NCBI GenBank assembly: GCA_033557835.1
Contig: JAWQRO010000033.1
Coordinates: 1 to 64,000, forward strand
Origin: Helochares maculicollis
Taxonomy: Eukaryota; Arthropoda; Insecta; Coleoptera; Hydrophilidae
Direction: 5' to 3'
DNA length: 64,000 nucleotides
Both the position numbers and the translations under genes were made by a program. Shown piece after piece: positions 1 through 12,219 of the stretch; the first letter of the stretch is position 1; each line of letters starts with the position of its first letter. A model generated the notes under the pieces. That model was not told where the DNA came from. It did no database searches and saw nothing but the letters and a program-made list of their open reading frames with translations.

Positions 1-80
<80 letters not shown>
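1..80. repeat. Compound TA/GA microsatellite
   Basis: A run of alternating TA fills roughly positions 4-60 and passes directly into about ten GA units (61-80). A short GA run also occurs at about 309-320. This is simple-sequence repeat with no coding potential. The true array may extend beyond the window's left edge. Confidence 0.97.
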
Positions 81-1800
81 TATCTAATAATTACTTTTTG
101 ATGCTTTTTGTTTGGTGACGTCTATGTAGCCAAATATTAACACGGTCATTTGACTTCAAATATGATTTTATTTTGACCATCAGTTTTTTATCTATTTGTG
201 CATTCTAAATTTTTTGGCTACAAAACCTGTCATAGTTTTCTGGCTACTTTTGATTTAATTTGTCTTCATCACTAAATATGTAAAGTGTTTAGAGATATTG
301 TTTATAAACGAGAGAGAGAGAATTTTTGTACCAAAACATTAATTATATCTTTACAAAAATATTAAAAGGGATGTATTCAAACATTGTAGCTTAAATTTCG
401 GTGATTATTTTCCTATTAGATGCAGTACTTGAATAAGTAGTACTTTTCCAGCAAATGTAGCTTTAGATACATCTCCAACTTTATTAAGATTATAATCTTG
501 TGACAAATAATTGTTAATCCTTTTACGGTAAATAGGAATACAAAATTTAAAGCTCATAACATAAAAGGCGGTTAGCTAAATTGATTGCCATAAAATGTGG
601 CTAGTGATCGTTAAATTTTAAGTCCCAAAGGAAAAGCAATAGATGTAAAGTAAACTCATGTATCAATAGGTATTTCTACTGTGAATATATGATAGGCTAA
701 AACAATTAAATCTAGGTAATAAATTACTGTTACTTCATATACTATTTTTAAAACTACATTTTTTGGTAATTATCTTTTTTTTGTCAAATAATTTGGGAGA
801 TTATCCAGAAGTACTGGTATAAATAAAATACAATTTCCAGGATATTCTATAAGCCAGAATAAGTGTTGATATAAAATTGGATCGCCACATCTTGCTGAAT
901 TCGAAAAAAGAGTTGCTTAAATTTAGCACCAGCTAAACAAATTAAAAAATAAAAGTAGCAATAAATCTAAAATTGCAACTGATAAAACTAATTACAGTAA
1001 CAATGATGTATACGACACCAAGAATTGATCAAATTCCGGCCAAATGTGAACTAACAGTTGGTAATCCTACATTCATGAGCAATTTTGGCAAATATAGTAA
1101 TTTAAACGTAAAATCAAAGAGAATGGTAGTGGCCTAAATCTTATTCGCGGGATCAGATTGAGTACTCCTAATGTTGATGAAACTAGCCTATTCCAAAATC
1201 TTCCAATTTTGATAAGTAAAAATAATACGAACATTCAAAGAAATACACGATGAGTTGGTGCAATATAACTGCAGATTTAATTGTCCTCAATTAAAGTTCC
1301 TGGATCTCTTAATTCGGCTTAAATTAAGATCGTCGGGATGTTCCTACTATTTCTTAAATTCATTTTTAGATCTGCGATAAAAATGTCCTGTGTGTTATAA
1401 GGTGAATAAGATCTCTGTATGAGAAACGATGTACAAAAAAATTCTTATTTGAATAAAAAAATAAAAACATAAAGTAAAGGTTTAGGATACATGTAGAACT
1501 CTTAATTGTCGTAGAGTTTACGATTCTAATTTTTATTTTAATTTTCATAGATGTCTTTTAGTACCAAATTGTTCGAATAAATTGGAAAACAGTCATTATT
1601 TCATTTAAATAGACCGTTTATATTAGTTAAATATTTTTACGGTTGACGGACATCATAGCATTGAAATAAACATAATAGAATTTATCAGGGATAATTTTCC
1701 CATAGCTTTGTAGCCTTTATTAAAATACCTACATAAATTCACATTGGTTCTGAATATTTGCTAAAAATCACAATTTATTACTTTGTACACTTTAACAAGC
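81..1800. other. AT-rich non-coding stretch
   Basis: Nothing recognisable. All six frames are broken by frequent stops and there is no RNA gene or clear repeat. A 60-codon minus-strand frame near 1366-1548 is Lys/Ile/Phe-rich, as random AT-rich DNA would be, and is not supported as a gene. Confidence 0.6.
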
Positions 1801-1803
1801 AGA

Positions 1804-2136
1804 TCATTTCTGACATTTTATGGGCAATACTGCTGCATTATAAAGTTTTTGTCCAATTACGACCAATCTAAGACTGCGTGTGCAAAGTTTGCGAACTCCA
1901 GCGACCAGTTCTGTGTAATCTGGATAACCTCTATTATCAATAGACACGCCGACAAACAACGCTAGAGTCCAGGGAAAAGAATTACCGTCCGCCTCGACCC
2001 TAAAATTTGCAGAACTAACTTTTCGTTTTACTTCCTCCTGCATTCTTCTTTCTAAAGAATTGACCTTATGTATAAAACTTGTATCTGGATGAAATTCTGT
2101 TTTATTTTGGTCATAAAACAGAATATGAACATTACG
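1804..2136 (-). CDS. Unidentified 110-codon open frame (possible exon or pseudogene)
   Basis: The minus strand is open for 110 codons before a TGA. It has a mixed, protein-like composition including the segments NSLERRMQEEVKRKVSSANF and NSFPWTLALFVGV. An internal ATG lies at about 2043; upstream of it the frame continues (TEFHPDTSFIHKV). Two AG dinucleotides near 2090-2105 could be splice acceptors, so it might be an exon instead of an intact gene. It is less AT-rich than its surroundings. I do not recognise the family. A frame of this length is not rare by chance in 64 kb, so confidence is low. Confidence 0.22.
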   Translation of the reverse strand, partial: RNVHILFYDQNKTEFHPDTSFIHKVNSLERRMQEEVKRKVSSANFRVEADGNSFPWTLALFVGVSIDNRGYPDYTELVAGVRKLCTRSLRLVVIGQKLYNAAVLPIKCQK

Positions 2137-2139
2137 TCA

Positions 2140-5100
2140 CAAGTCGACAAATTTGGTAAGTGCCAAATCCCAAAAATTTTAATCCAAATGTATTTCCAAA
2201 ATTTGAATGTAAATCTCATTCAAGATTATTTTCAAATGAAGTACAAAATGCTTTAATAAATGGTTTATTAATCTCGTCATGAAGTTGCATTTAGACCAAC
2301 GCAACAACGTAATAACTGCATTTTGCATAGTAGTACACAATTCGTGCCATAAATAAGTATTATATATGACAATCGATTGCTAACTTTATATTAGCGGGAA
2401 AATTATTTGTTGGTGCGAATGTTTGCGAATTGTAGACAGCACGCAAGTCTATTGGTATTATACACCTTCCCTATCTTACTCTAATCTCTCCATCCCTTTA
2501 ATTCTCGTATATGCAAGCAAAGCCTAACGTCATTGTGTAATACAATATCCTAAGCAAACCCAACTCTATTTGTTCTGTGAAATTGGACATGATGCAAACA
2601 ATGTATCAGTAAAGTCGTCTTGACTGATTTAATAAAGTAACCGTCTTATGATTATGTGATTTTTTTTCTTTATTCAAGTAAAGAAATCGATGCTATCACT
2701 ACGACGTGTGCTTACTTGTCTCGGCTCTGTGTTAACTTCAGCGTTTTGCAATCCAGAAGAAATCTAATGCCTAAAGTACATTTTTTAATTTATTAGTAAG
2801 AATGTGGAGAACTTACGTAATGTATTTCATATGGTAAATGTGATGGTTTCCTATCGACTCACTTTAAATTTGCCTAAAATATTAAGCGCCAGCCTGGCTA
2901 TATGTACCAATGAATAAATTTAGTTAAAAAAAAGCACGATACATTTTGTTCGATTCATCAAGTCTCCCACCTGCCGTAATTCAACAAAAAAAATTTCAAA
3001 TTTATTTCCTAAATGAAAAAGCTAAGGACATCTCTAATAGTTTTTATTGTGATCTGTTTGCTTTATTCATATATATCAAATGTCAATTTAAGTATCAATA
3101 CTGTTTGATTTTAGGTATGATATGAAGGTCAAACATTCAAATATTGACAGGAAAATATTAAACTTTGGCAAGGGTTTAAAGATGTTCATGATAAATGTTG
3201 CTTTATTATAAAGCTATTTAGTAGTGGTTGCGGCAAATGAGAACAAGTACGTCGCACACTCACCCCGGTCCGAATTGATTGGTTTTTGTTAAGCGTCGAA
3301 CTGTTCAGGAAAATCGATTTAACACATTAGAAGGAACAAAGGGGTCTCTGCCCCAGTATAAATCATAATTTTATTTGATTTGTGAGAATGGAGCGTACTT
3401 CCGCTACCGTCTCAATATTAACTTGTTACAAAGTAATTAATGGCGTTTGTGCTACTTACACGTTCAGAGGGAGAGCCTTACAGACAGACACACAGGGGCT
3501 TTAATAACGCGCTTTTCGAAGTACCATTCGCTTCGCCGACAGAGATGTATGCTTCCATGGAGAAACTGAATAGTAATCGAATATGAGTGTAGTGTGAAGC
3601 TAGTTGCCAGTGGCGATATTTTAACGAGATTTGATATATTGCTGACGGAAGGACTCTTAGAATTCTATTCACCAACGAAACTTACCCAAGTCAACTGGAT
3701 ATAATTAAAATAGAAAATGTAATGACTAATTAGGTAATATATTTATATATACAATACATAAGAAACGCAAATCAAAATGTCCACTTTGATTTCTCATAGT
3801 ATAACGACCCAATATGGATTTAAGCGATTGTTATAATCTCTACTAATGTAAATACAACAGGTAATAATGCGATTAATTGCTTGAAGTATTCAATAGTCAA
3901 TGAATGAGATTTTATATTTGTTCAAAAATTGTATAACGCTTTTGACATACGTATATACTTCGGATATAAAATCTACTTCAGTTTTAAGTCCCAAGACGAC
4001 ACTGTCAGCTTCCTTCTCGAACACTCTTGAATTTCGCTAAGCGTGAACGCAAACTAAGCATGAACGCTCTGATCGTTTGTCAATAGAATTTTCATTTAAT
4101 ACTCTGTACATCATTTTGTGGTGTGAAAGATTTATTATTTTCAATGGATACGCAATAATTAAACCAAGAAATTTGTTTGAATGTCTCACAAAACCAACAT
4201 AAAATTAAAGTCTTTTTGGGAGAAGGTAGACGATAAACAAAACAACATAGCGATAGCAATTAATACGCTAATCAAAATTAGAAAAAAACTTTTGCTACAT
4301 ATTTTCCACTTGTGAACTCGTATTTTCTATTAACTGAGTTAATGGGCGGTTATTTTCTACAATTCTATAATAACGATTCGGTTGAGTAATGCGATTGTGA
4401 TGGGATAATCTTGGTATATTACCTAACAAAGGGAACCGTAATCAGTGCAGAATATTACGTAAGCTCTTGTCCAGATTAGTACGTCAAGCGCTCATTAAAA
4501 ACTGGAAAGCTGCATAACTGACCATTGTTACAGCAGGATAATGTAAGAACACATTACGTTCCTTGAGTTGAATTGGAAAATATGAAGCCTAACTGTAGTT
4601 GCTTAAGAACAGTAAATATTTAATTGTATTTGCCTTTATAGGAAAGGTAACGTGAAATGTAGTTCGTCCAAAGCTTGTATCTATTATTCTTATGACTGTT
4701 TTATTTTCTATGGTTTCCAAAAATTTTAATATACATAACTAAATATTGCCTTAAACACTTCATAATATCGAAAACACGAAAATATATTTATATAAGTTTT
4801 TATGTGTAACATTTCTTAAATATTTGAAGTTCAGATTTATTCTCTGTCTGTAAATTACATAGGGCTTAATTTTATTGAGTGCAAAACGATTTACAGTGAA
4901 ATTATTACAGCAAATATTTATCACTAGTCAGGCTGTTGCTGCATTAGAAGATAAAGAAAAAAAAATCTAAATATTTGGTGTTCTTCGACTGAAATACCTA
5001 GGCAACAAATTAAAATGCAACGTTATAGTTTACTAACCATTTTCTTTAAATAGATGGATTGGCTACAACTGGCTCAATGTAATTCCAATCGATTTGAAAA

Positions 5101-6585
5101 AAAAAACATTTCTATTCACCTCTAAATACTACATCCACAATTTCATTCTAAGCTCTTTCCTACGAGCGCTAGTGTCTTGTTTAGTTCATATTTAAATGCT
5201 TTTCTCATTGTTCTAATGTAAATTAAAAATATAAAACAGGCACACTAAAAAGGCCGATAGTACATTCAGGCTTTATTAACCAAATCTAAACTACTATAGA
5301 CTGCAACAATTAAGGATGGGTTCATTTCTGTGGTCCAATATGACCGCTCACAAAGAATCAGTATATTAGACTGCAGACAAGAAAATGTCGTTACTACGAT
5401 ATTTCTGAAGGTGTATATTTATACTAATAATAATTATCGAATAACATAACATAAAATATATACAAAAAATTTACAAATCTCAACTAAGCAAACCTAATAT
5501 CCAAAAATCCAAATAGTATTAAATAACAATCGCACACTCACATAATTTACTATCAATATTATTCATCAAAGCAAATTGTTTCAATTTATTTAGATATAAG
5601 CAAACACAAAAGTGTAAGTTTTGAAAAGAGATGTTTAAAACATCATTCCAAAACATTTGCTAGTCGGATGACTGTTCTGTGTTATTTTTATTAATACTAA
5701 AATAATAGTTTTAGAAACAAGATTTTCTTATTGTTGATATATGCTTTAGTGAAATAAAAGTGCTCAATATATTTCACCGAATTTTGAATGGATGTCCTAA
5801 GGCTACAAATGCAGGAAGTTGTAACATCGTGTTCGGGCCTGATGCCGGATCGACCCAATGCGAAGGATACAGACTTCGGTTAATAAATGTTTACTGTTAG
5901 CAAATTTGCATTCAACCACAATCGTACAACGTTTAAATCCTCCTCTGTTTGTGTTTTCAGTATTGTGCTGCTTTTAGAATCAAGGAATAGAACAATGAAA
6001 ATAATATCACCTCAAAACGGTATCATTATGTCAATAGTGTGTATCAAAGCCCATAATGGTCCCAAAGTTATACCGCGGGACCTTCTAGTTGGACAAATCA
6101 AATGCCTCTACAATCCCCTATTTGTTACGTCGCGAATATAGTCTAAAAGAAGTTTTACTTGACTTGCTTTTGGGGATATATTACAACACTCTCCGCTTGG
6201 TACTTTTATTCTCTATTCAGTATCCACTAAGGAAAAATCATTCGCCGTTTAAGTTATTATATTGAAATTATATCATCGCGCGCTAATATTATAACCAATA
6301 TATATATTAATATTTAATGAAAATCCATCTAGTTTCACACTAATTTGAAGATACTTTTACTTTTTAAATTCTTGTAAGTATTTGCATTAAATATTATCAT
6401 GTGTATTGCAAAACCGGTAAACGCAAATTCGAGATTAAAGTCGTGACCATACACGCTTCATCGAATCTATGATTAAGCATAACTTTTATTATCAAATATC
6501 AATCAAGACACTACATGTACGCCATAAATGATAATTTTTAAGTAAAATAGACTTTTTTTAGACCTAATAACATGTTTGGTCTACA
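2140..6585. other. AT-rich non-coding stretch
   Basis: No gene, RNA or transposon end was recognised. Two short patches are less AT-rich than the rest: about 3230-3680 and 5790-5880. The second is open for some 40-57 codons on both strands at once, the pattern expected of a G+C-richer non-coding patch and not of an exon. Everything else is broken by stops. Confidence 0.5.
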
Positions 6586-7763
6586 ACGTTTTTGGCTTTG
6601 AAAAGAGTATGTTACTGTTACGTAGTATTTATGAAACGCTTGACTACATCCCTTTTTAATAACTAGTGTCATAATTTGTCACTAACAGAAATGTAGTTTG
6701 TGGTTAAGCTGGAAAAGTGTTTTCATCGTGTTGTATTGTTCTGTTTAATTTATCGAAATTCATATCGGACAGAAACATTCGCAAAGAGAATTAATTTTTT
6801 GCTGGCAAATCGTGAATCATATCTACATCAATTTGGAGCTTTTGGTGAAGACATTTCTGCGCAAAATACGTGTGAACAGTGTTTACATCATTTTAAAAAT
6901 AGTGAATTCCATGTTGCAGACAGAGAACATGGAAAAACACTAAGCAAAATGAAGAAACCTTTTTTTGATGAAGATGATTTAAAAATATATATTTCTCTCT
7001 CTGCAATTGAAAGTATTTAATTCAAATTATTGTTTGCAGTGTTCTACCAAAAATAGGAAAAATTCAGAATAGCAGAAGATTGGAGGGAATGGGATGAGTT
7101 AAACGTCAGACGTATGGAAAAGGGCAAAAAGGCGTGTAAAATTTTGCTCCGATGCAAATAGAAGCCATTCTTTTATCTCATAAAAGCAATGTATTAAACG
7201 TGGATTAATTTTCAAACTATCAACTATAAAAAAATTACAGAATCACATTGACAATAGACAATGCTGCGTATTTATTGGCACCTGTGGGGCGGGGCGTATT
7301 GTGAGATTTAAGAGCAAAGGAAACGGTTAATACTACCAGTAACTAACAACAGTTAACCAGTTTGAACTGATAGCTGCTTGAAAAGAGTTTAATTTACCGA
7401 AAAAGGCAACACAAACTAACTTTCTTCATAACAATGCTCCATAGCATAGGGTAAAGCAGGCTTGCGATACATTAGAAGAACTCAGCTGAATAGTTCTATC
7501 TTATGCGGGTTACTTACCAGACTTGGTTTATTCCGATTACCACTCGTTTGCATTAATGTAACTAAATCATTTATGGGAAAAGAGGAAGGATTCTACTGTC
7601 GTGGAATTCGCAAAGGTGGGAAAAATATGTAAAAAGTGATTTTTTTACAACAAAATTTATTGTGATATTTCTTTAAAATCTGCATTTGTCTTGTACATCG
7701 AGAAATCTACTATCAATATCTCCTATCCTCATAATCGTAACAATTCATGAATTAGTAACCCAA
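6586..7763 (+). mobile_element. Decayed mariner-family transposon (copy 1)
   Basis: The interval is set by a mariner transposase remnant running in the plus direction. Possible ends are a TTGGTCTAC-like start at about 6586 and its imperfect inverted counterpart (rc TTGGGTTAC) ending at about 7763. That gives about 1.18 kb, slightly short of the usual 1.3 kb. The inverted repeats are poorly matched and I do not see clean flanking TA, so the ends are uncertain. The transposase assignment itself is solid. Confidence 0.6.
6700..7640 (+). pseudogene. Mariner (DD34D) transposase pseudogene, copy 1
   Basis: The N-terminal part (6700-7020) is one open frame ending in the mariner helix-turn-helix signature: FGEDISAQNTCEQCLHHFK then NSEFHVADREHG. 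Downstream, several frames alternate through stops. ETVNT, LLEKS and YRKRQHKLTFF (about 7320-7425) match the region before the second catalytic residue. The block HNNAP (7427 on) corresponds to H-D-N-A-P, with the catalytic Asp changed to Asn (codon 7430-7432). The third Asp is in SDYH (codon 7535-7537). Exactly 34 residues separate them, the DD34D spacing of mariner. In-frame stops occur between them. Function in life would be cut-and-paste transposition at TA; this copy is dead. It resembles mauritiana/mellifera-type mariners more than the copy at 13 kb (inference from remembered motifs). Confidence 0.85.
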
Positions 7764-7863
7764 TTCACTATTATGCTGATAGAAATGATCAAGCTTTTAA
7801 CTGATTAACCACATAATTTTTCATTCATATTTGCTTACAGCTTGTTGGTTATCAAGTAATTAG

Positions 7864-8052
7864 TTGAACGTAATAATCATCCCTAACGATTATATTATAA
7901 CCTCTGCTTTAGATAACTATGAATTTGAACTTTCTAATGACGCCGATGAAATGTATTTTTCGAATATTCCGTATACATGTGATAAGTGTCTATTGACGTT
8001 TAACTCTATATCAAATTTTAGAGCTACAATTGCTCTTATGCCATTAAATTAG
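7864..8052 (+). pseudogene. Short frame with a broken C2H2-finger pattern
   Basis: A 62-codon frame contains YTCDKCLLTFNSISNFRATI. The spacing C-x2-C-x3-F-x5-F-x2 is exactly that of a C2H2 zinc finger, but the two His positions read Thr and Met. It could be a decayed zinc-finger exon or TE-encoded finger, or a coincidence. There is no ATG (it opens at TTG) and no second finger is visible. Confidence 0.15.
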
Positions 8053-8374
8053 TTTCCCGCCAACAGCAATTGTATTTATTAACAAATTGGGGAGTCAAGT
8101 TGCAGTTTCCATTTTCAATTGCCATGCCAATGTCAGGCTTTAGCAACATTGTGTTCAGGACAGGCACACCAGATCTATCAACATATACGCATTTTAAAAA
8201 TATTCTGTTCAATCATTTCGTCAGATTTAGATAAATAAAACACAGTTGATGACTTTCTGGTATATCGTATAGAGAAATTTGGAAATGTAAATAGAACGGC
8301 TATTACGAGGGCATAGTTTCATTTGCTGGAAATGTGATTAGCTAGTTTTCACGACAACAAACATAAACACAATC

Positions 8375-8735
8375 GTAGTGAAGCAATTTTAATCAATGAA
8401 ATACGTCAGACCGTGAAACAAGGCTATTTCTTTGTCTTTAATATAAAATTATTTTTTAAGCTATACTTACAACTGTTTGTCATAAGTAATTGAATAAAAT
8501 TAAAGAATGGTGTTAAGAAAACCACTGCAAGAATGCTTTAAGTGTTTTTCTTTCTTGTGCAAGCAAATTTAAACATTTGCACGCGTAAGGCTGTGAATAA
8601 AAGCTATTTCTTTGTCATTAATATAAAATTATGTTTTAAGTCATACTAATAGCTGTTTACTATATGCATTATAATAAAATTAACGTACGGCATTTTAAAA
8701 ATTCTTGCAATGATCTTTTAATATATTTAATATAA
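8375..8735. repeat. Tandem duplication, 180-bp period, two copies
   Basis: The blocks at about 8375-8555 and 8555-8735 align at a constant offset of 180 bases. For example, GGCTATTTCTTTGTC at 8422 pairs with AGCTATTTCTTTGTC at 8602, followed by shared AATATAAAATTAT and a shared TTTTAAG. Identity is roughly 70-80% by eye and no third copy follows. It is non-coding and probably an old tandem duplication. The left part (8380-8415 versus 8560-8595) is also recognisably similar. Confidence 0.8.
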
Positions 8736-9880
8736 CGCTATTACTACATATGTTGTCATTCTATTTGCTTATATCAGATCTAAATATTGAGCTTATAATA
8801 TTAATGGTATAAGAATTTATAATTAATTATTTGTTATCTATTAGACTTATGCGTATTTTGTAAAATTCCTCTGCAAAATTACACAACTATGTTTCCAATA
8901 ATGAAGCTTTGCATGGTATTGCAATTTACTGTCAAGTACACAAAATAAATTAAAGCTTCAACTAATACCACAGTTTTAACAAATTTTGCAATTGGTGTGG
9001 GCAATTCTGATTCCGATTAACAAACCTGGAAAAGCTAAACAAACGACTCCCAAAAGGATAAAAGTGCATAACGTGCAAATCATTACATATGGTCATCACA
9101 TAACCAAACATATTTTACAAGTTAAATACACCTATGTTTATTGAATAATGTTTATACTTGTTACTATGACATAATGACAATGTGATTGTAACCTGCTACA
9201 TAAAGACCTTTATATTTTACTCAAAAAATAGCAAATTCACCTATTGTATGCATTTAACATGCAGGAAAAACCTAATAATATACAATGCATCTACTCGCTT
9301 ATCAAAGCAGCTGCACTCAAAAACACACAGAAACGCCTCATACCTATCCCTAACACCTAGTATATATTCTTTTCCGTATCTTTGCAGAGCAAGAAAGAAA
9401 CAGATAAATAGATCCCAAAACTTTACGCCACACTAGAGGGTGCTTTCGGTAAGAAGTATCGTAAAAGCTGGCTCGAGAATACTCTGGACCCTCTTTATTT
9501 TTAAAGTTGCACGAGCTACCTCCATTATTTCCTGCGTACTAGACCTGGCATTACTAGAGGATTCGTAACGTTCTCAAATGCTACTTGATGACAGACAAGA
9601 ATCGAAATTTTTCCACGCTTTCTCTTGGGTACTTTATTTAAAATGCAATACTAGTTAGTTCTTCCAGCACCGCTGTGCTCTCAATGCGCTTCCCCCAAGA
9701 CATTCGTATGCCTAGCAAATAATTTCACGCTAAGAAAATTACGTCTCACTTCCAGCGACATTAAGTTTCTTCATTTCACATATATAGTCGAATAGAAATC
9801 AGTATTCCATTCACACCAAATTCGTGAAGGAAATATTCAGAATAACATAAAAAGCAAATAAAGCATAAAAATTCTTGGCA
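8736..9880. other. AT-rich non-coding stretch
   Basis: No gene was recognised. An 84-codon plus frame (9182-9436) is Ser/Tyr/Lys-rich without a domain or splice support. The DNA becomes gradually less AT-rich after about 9430. Confidence 0.5.
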
Positions 9881-10600
9881 AATAAACAGCAGGGCAACCA
9901 ACGGCACTTCGAATAAAAGCTTTGGAACAATATGAATTGTTACCGAACTTTTTTCTCTCGATTTTATTGCGGAGGAAGTTCGGCCCATTATTGTATGGAA
10001 ATGTGCACGTAGCTTTAACAAAGAAAGAAAAAATAATAATCGAAACTTTTCTACTTCTCCACACGCCGCCTCGCGTTCTTCGCGTGCCACGTGCCACCAA
10101 AGCTAAATTTCCGCAACGTCGAAGGAAAGCTGAACTGAACATCGCTTAGTTATATACATGAAAGAGCGATCGCAAAAAAACTTTGCATGTTTTTTGCGCT
10201 CCTGAAAATGCATTAATACAAAAAGTTCTGTAAAGTGAACTTCCCTCTGCCAAAAGGGGCCTATTTGAAACGAAATGGGGAGTTGTTGGGACCTGCTCCA
10301 ATTCATTGTGAATGTTTATTGATTTACTTTGAGCCCAAAGAGCGCAGCGCCGCGGCCTGCTGGGATTGTTTTGCTTTTCCTTCGGGCCGCGATCTGTCAT
10401 ACTGACAAGTGCAGCCGGTCCGGGACAAGCTCGATCTTGCGAAGCGAGCGTCAGCAATATTTGTCCCAAAAATGCATGACTTGCCTTTCATTGTTTTGAA
10501 ATGGATATATGGACATTTGTCAGGTTTTGATTTGATGTATTTCCGTTGCTTTTCCTGCATTCGTTGAGACGGAAATTACGGACATATAGAAGTCAAGCCA
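9881..10600. other. G+C-richer, CpG-containing island, function unknown
   Basis: This stretch is visibly richer in G+C and CpG than its flanks, especially 10060-10100 and 10330-10450. It holds overlapping open frames of 67-107 codons on both strands, which is what G+C-richer DNA gives by chance. None has a recognisable domain. Candidate readings include a plus-strand basic tail at about 10060-10149 and a minus-strand Ser/Gln/Lys-rich tail at about 10324-10450. It could be regulatory DNA, a promoter-type CpG patch or an unrecognised exon; I cannot tell which. Confidence 0.4.
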
Positions 10601-11960
10601 TTTTCGAAATCTGTTGTTTTATTAGTTCTTTTGACCAGCGCAACTAATGATGAATGCTTCGCAGAAGTACTCTATTTACTTTTGCCAAATTTAAATTAAG
10701 CTGCAAGTGCTTCATATTTCATGTATAAATTTATGAAACTATACAGATTGACTTCAATCTACTCATTCTTATAAAAGTAAAAATTTCGTTTCCTTTAGCA
10801 TTGACTTCCTCTCCATTCATTTTGAGTGAACACTTTATTCATTTTGACACTAATGTGTACTTTAAATAAATTCAATTATAAAAATTTGTGGCAATGGAAT
10901 GTAAAACAAAAGGTTGCTAAATAGTTTTTTAAAAGGATATCATTTGAAAGCTTAAAATAGTTACTGCAAAGGGCATTTTTAATATGGTTTTCATTAGCAA
11001 TAAAGGTAAGAACCGAGAAGTTCATATATCAGCAAGACCTGTTTACTATTTGTTTTTGTGATAAATATGAGATACGGCATTATTAGAATAATTATCGTTA
11101 TCTAGAAGCGGCAATACAAACATTGTCTGAAAACGAACCAAGTTTATGACATGGATTCGTTTCTAGATCAGGTTGGAAATTTATGGATAATCATAGAAAT
11201 AGAATTTAATTGAACACTCTCATTTAATATATGAAAATATTTAACATTCTTGACTTAGCCAAATATTTCAATAGAAAGTAATTTTTGGTAGTCACCCTGT
11301 TGTAGTGAAAGTGAAGTTGTTACCTATAGTCTATTTTGAAAAAAAAAACAAAAGTATCTTCCTGGGAAATCTGCTTCTGTGTTCAGCCACAATATATATT
11401 GAGGAACGGCTGTACTTGCAGCCAAAACATGCATGAAATATCTTTTAACCAGAATATTGCATGATTAAGGTTATAAAAAATTTATTTTATATTCTTATAT
11501 ACTATTCAAAGCGTAGTGTACAGCGGCCAAAAAAATAATCGACATCTAAAACACTAGATTTTGTCACGTGAAAGTCATGAAAAATAGAAACGATATAACA
11601 TTCCGCTAACAACGGAACAAAACAATAGAATCATAAAGAAAAAATTGACCAATTGACCTGAAGTCAATTAGCAGAAGTTATTTAATTGTAGAAATCTCAT
11701 CAGGAGGACTATATTGCATAGTTCTCATGTAAATAGAATATCTTGTTAAGGGAATTTTCAATTGCTGTTAAATAATTACAAAAAAACAACAACTGGTAAA
11801 ATTTGTAGCAAAAGGCCTTAGCAGAATATGTTTCGCTTTTTTTAAATAAACATTTAAAGACAAATGAGATATTATAATTATAAAAACCTATGAAGCTACA
11901 ATCTCAAAATATAATGATAAAGTGTTATGCAGAAAAAAATTAAAAAATATATTTCATCAC
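10601..11960. other. AT-rich non-coding stretch
   Basis: Nothing recognisable; dense stops in all frames and short homopolymer runs only. Confidence 0.6.
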
Positions 11961-11963
11961 GAA

Positions 11964-12203
11964 CTATCCTTGTGTTTCAAGTCTACTGTCCTTGCCAGGT
12001 TTTTGATTCTGAAATCTGCAGCGTTGTAACATTTGTCTTGGAGCTATGTGAATTTTGGATGTGAGCCCTAGATTATTCGATTCGTTTGAATTTATGGTTT
12101 TATAATCTTTAATTGGCGGTAACCATCGGAAATCATCGCCGGAGGCAGATATATGTTTCGAATTCAATAACATGATATTTGCGGACCAAACAAACCGATT
12201 CTC
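11964..12203 (-). CDS. Unidentified minus-strand open frame (possible exon)
   Basis: The frame opens after a TGA at about 12204 and runs 79 codons to TAG at 11964. It has a mixed composition (for example ISASGDDFRWLPPIKDYKT), and the DNA is less AT-rich than the flanks. An internal ATG lies at 12173. I see no good splice acceptor in front of it and recognise no family. It is either a terminal exon of an unknown gene or a chance frame. Confidence 0.15.
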   Translation of the reverse strand, partial: ENRFVWSANIMLLNSKHISASGDDFRWLPPIKDYKTINSNESNNLGLTSKIHIAPRQMLQRCRFQNQKPGKDSRLETQG

Positions 12204-12219
12204 TCAATTGAACCCATTA

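Noticed and set aside
10146..10469. 107-codon minus-strand frame in the G+C-richer island
   Set aside because: Overlapped by other long frames on both strands, no domain, no splice support; openness is expected from composition.
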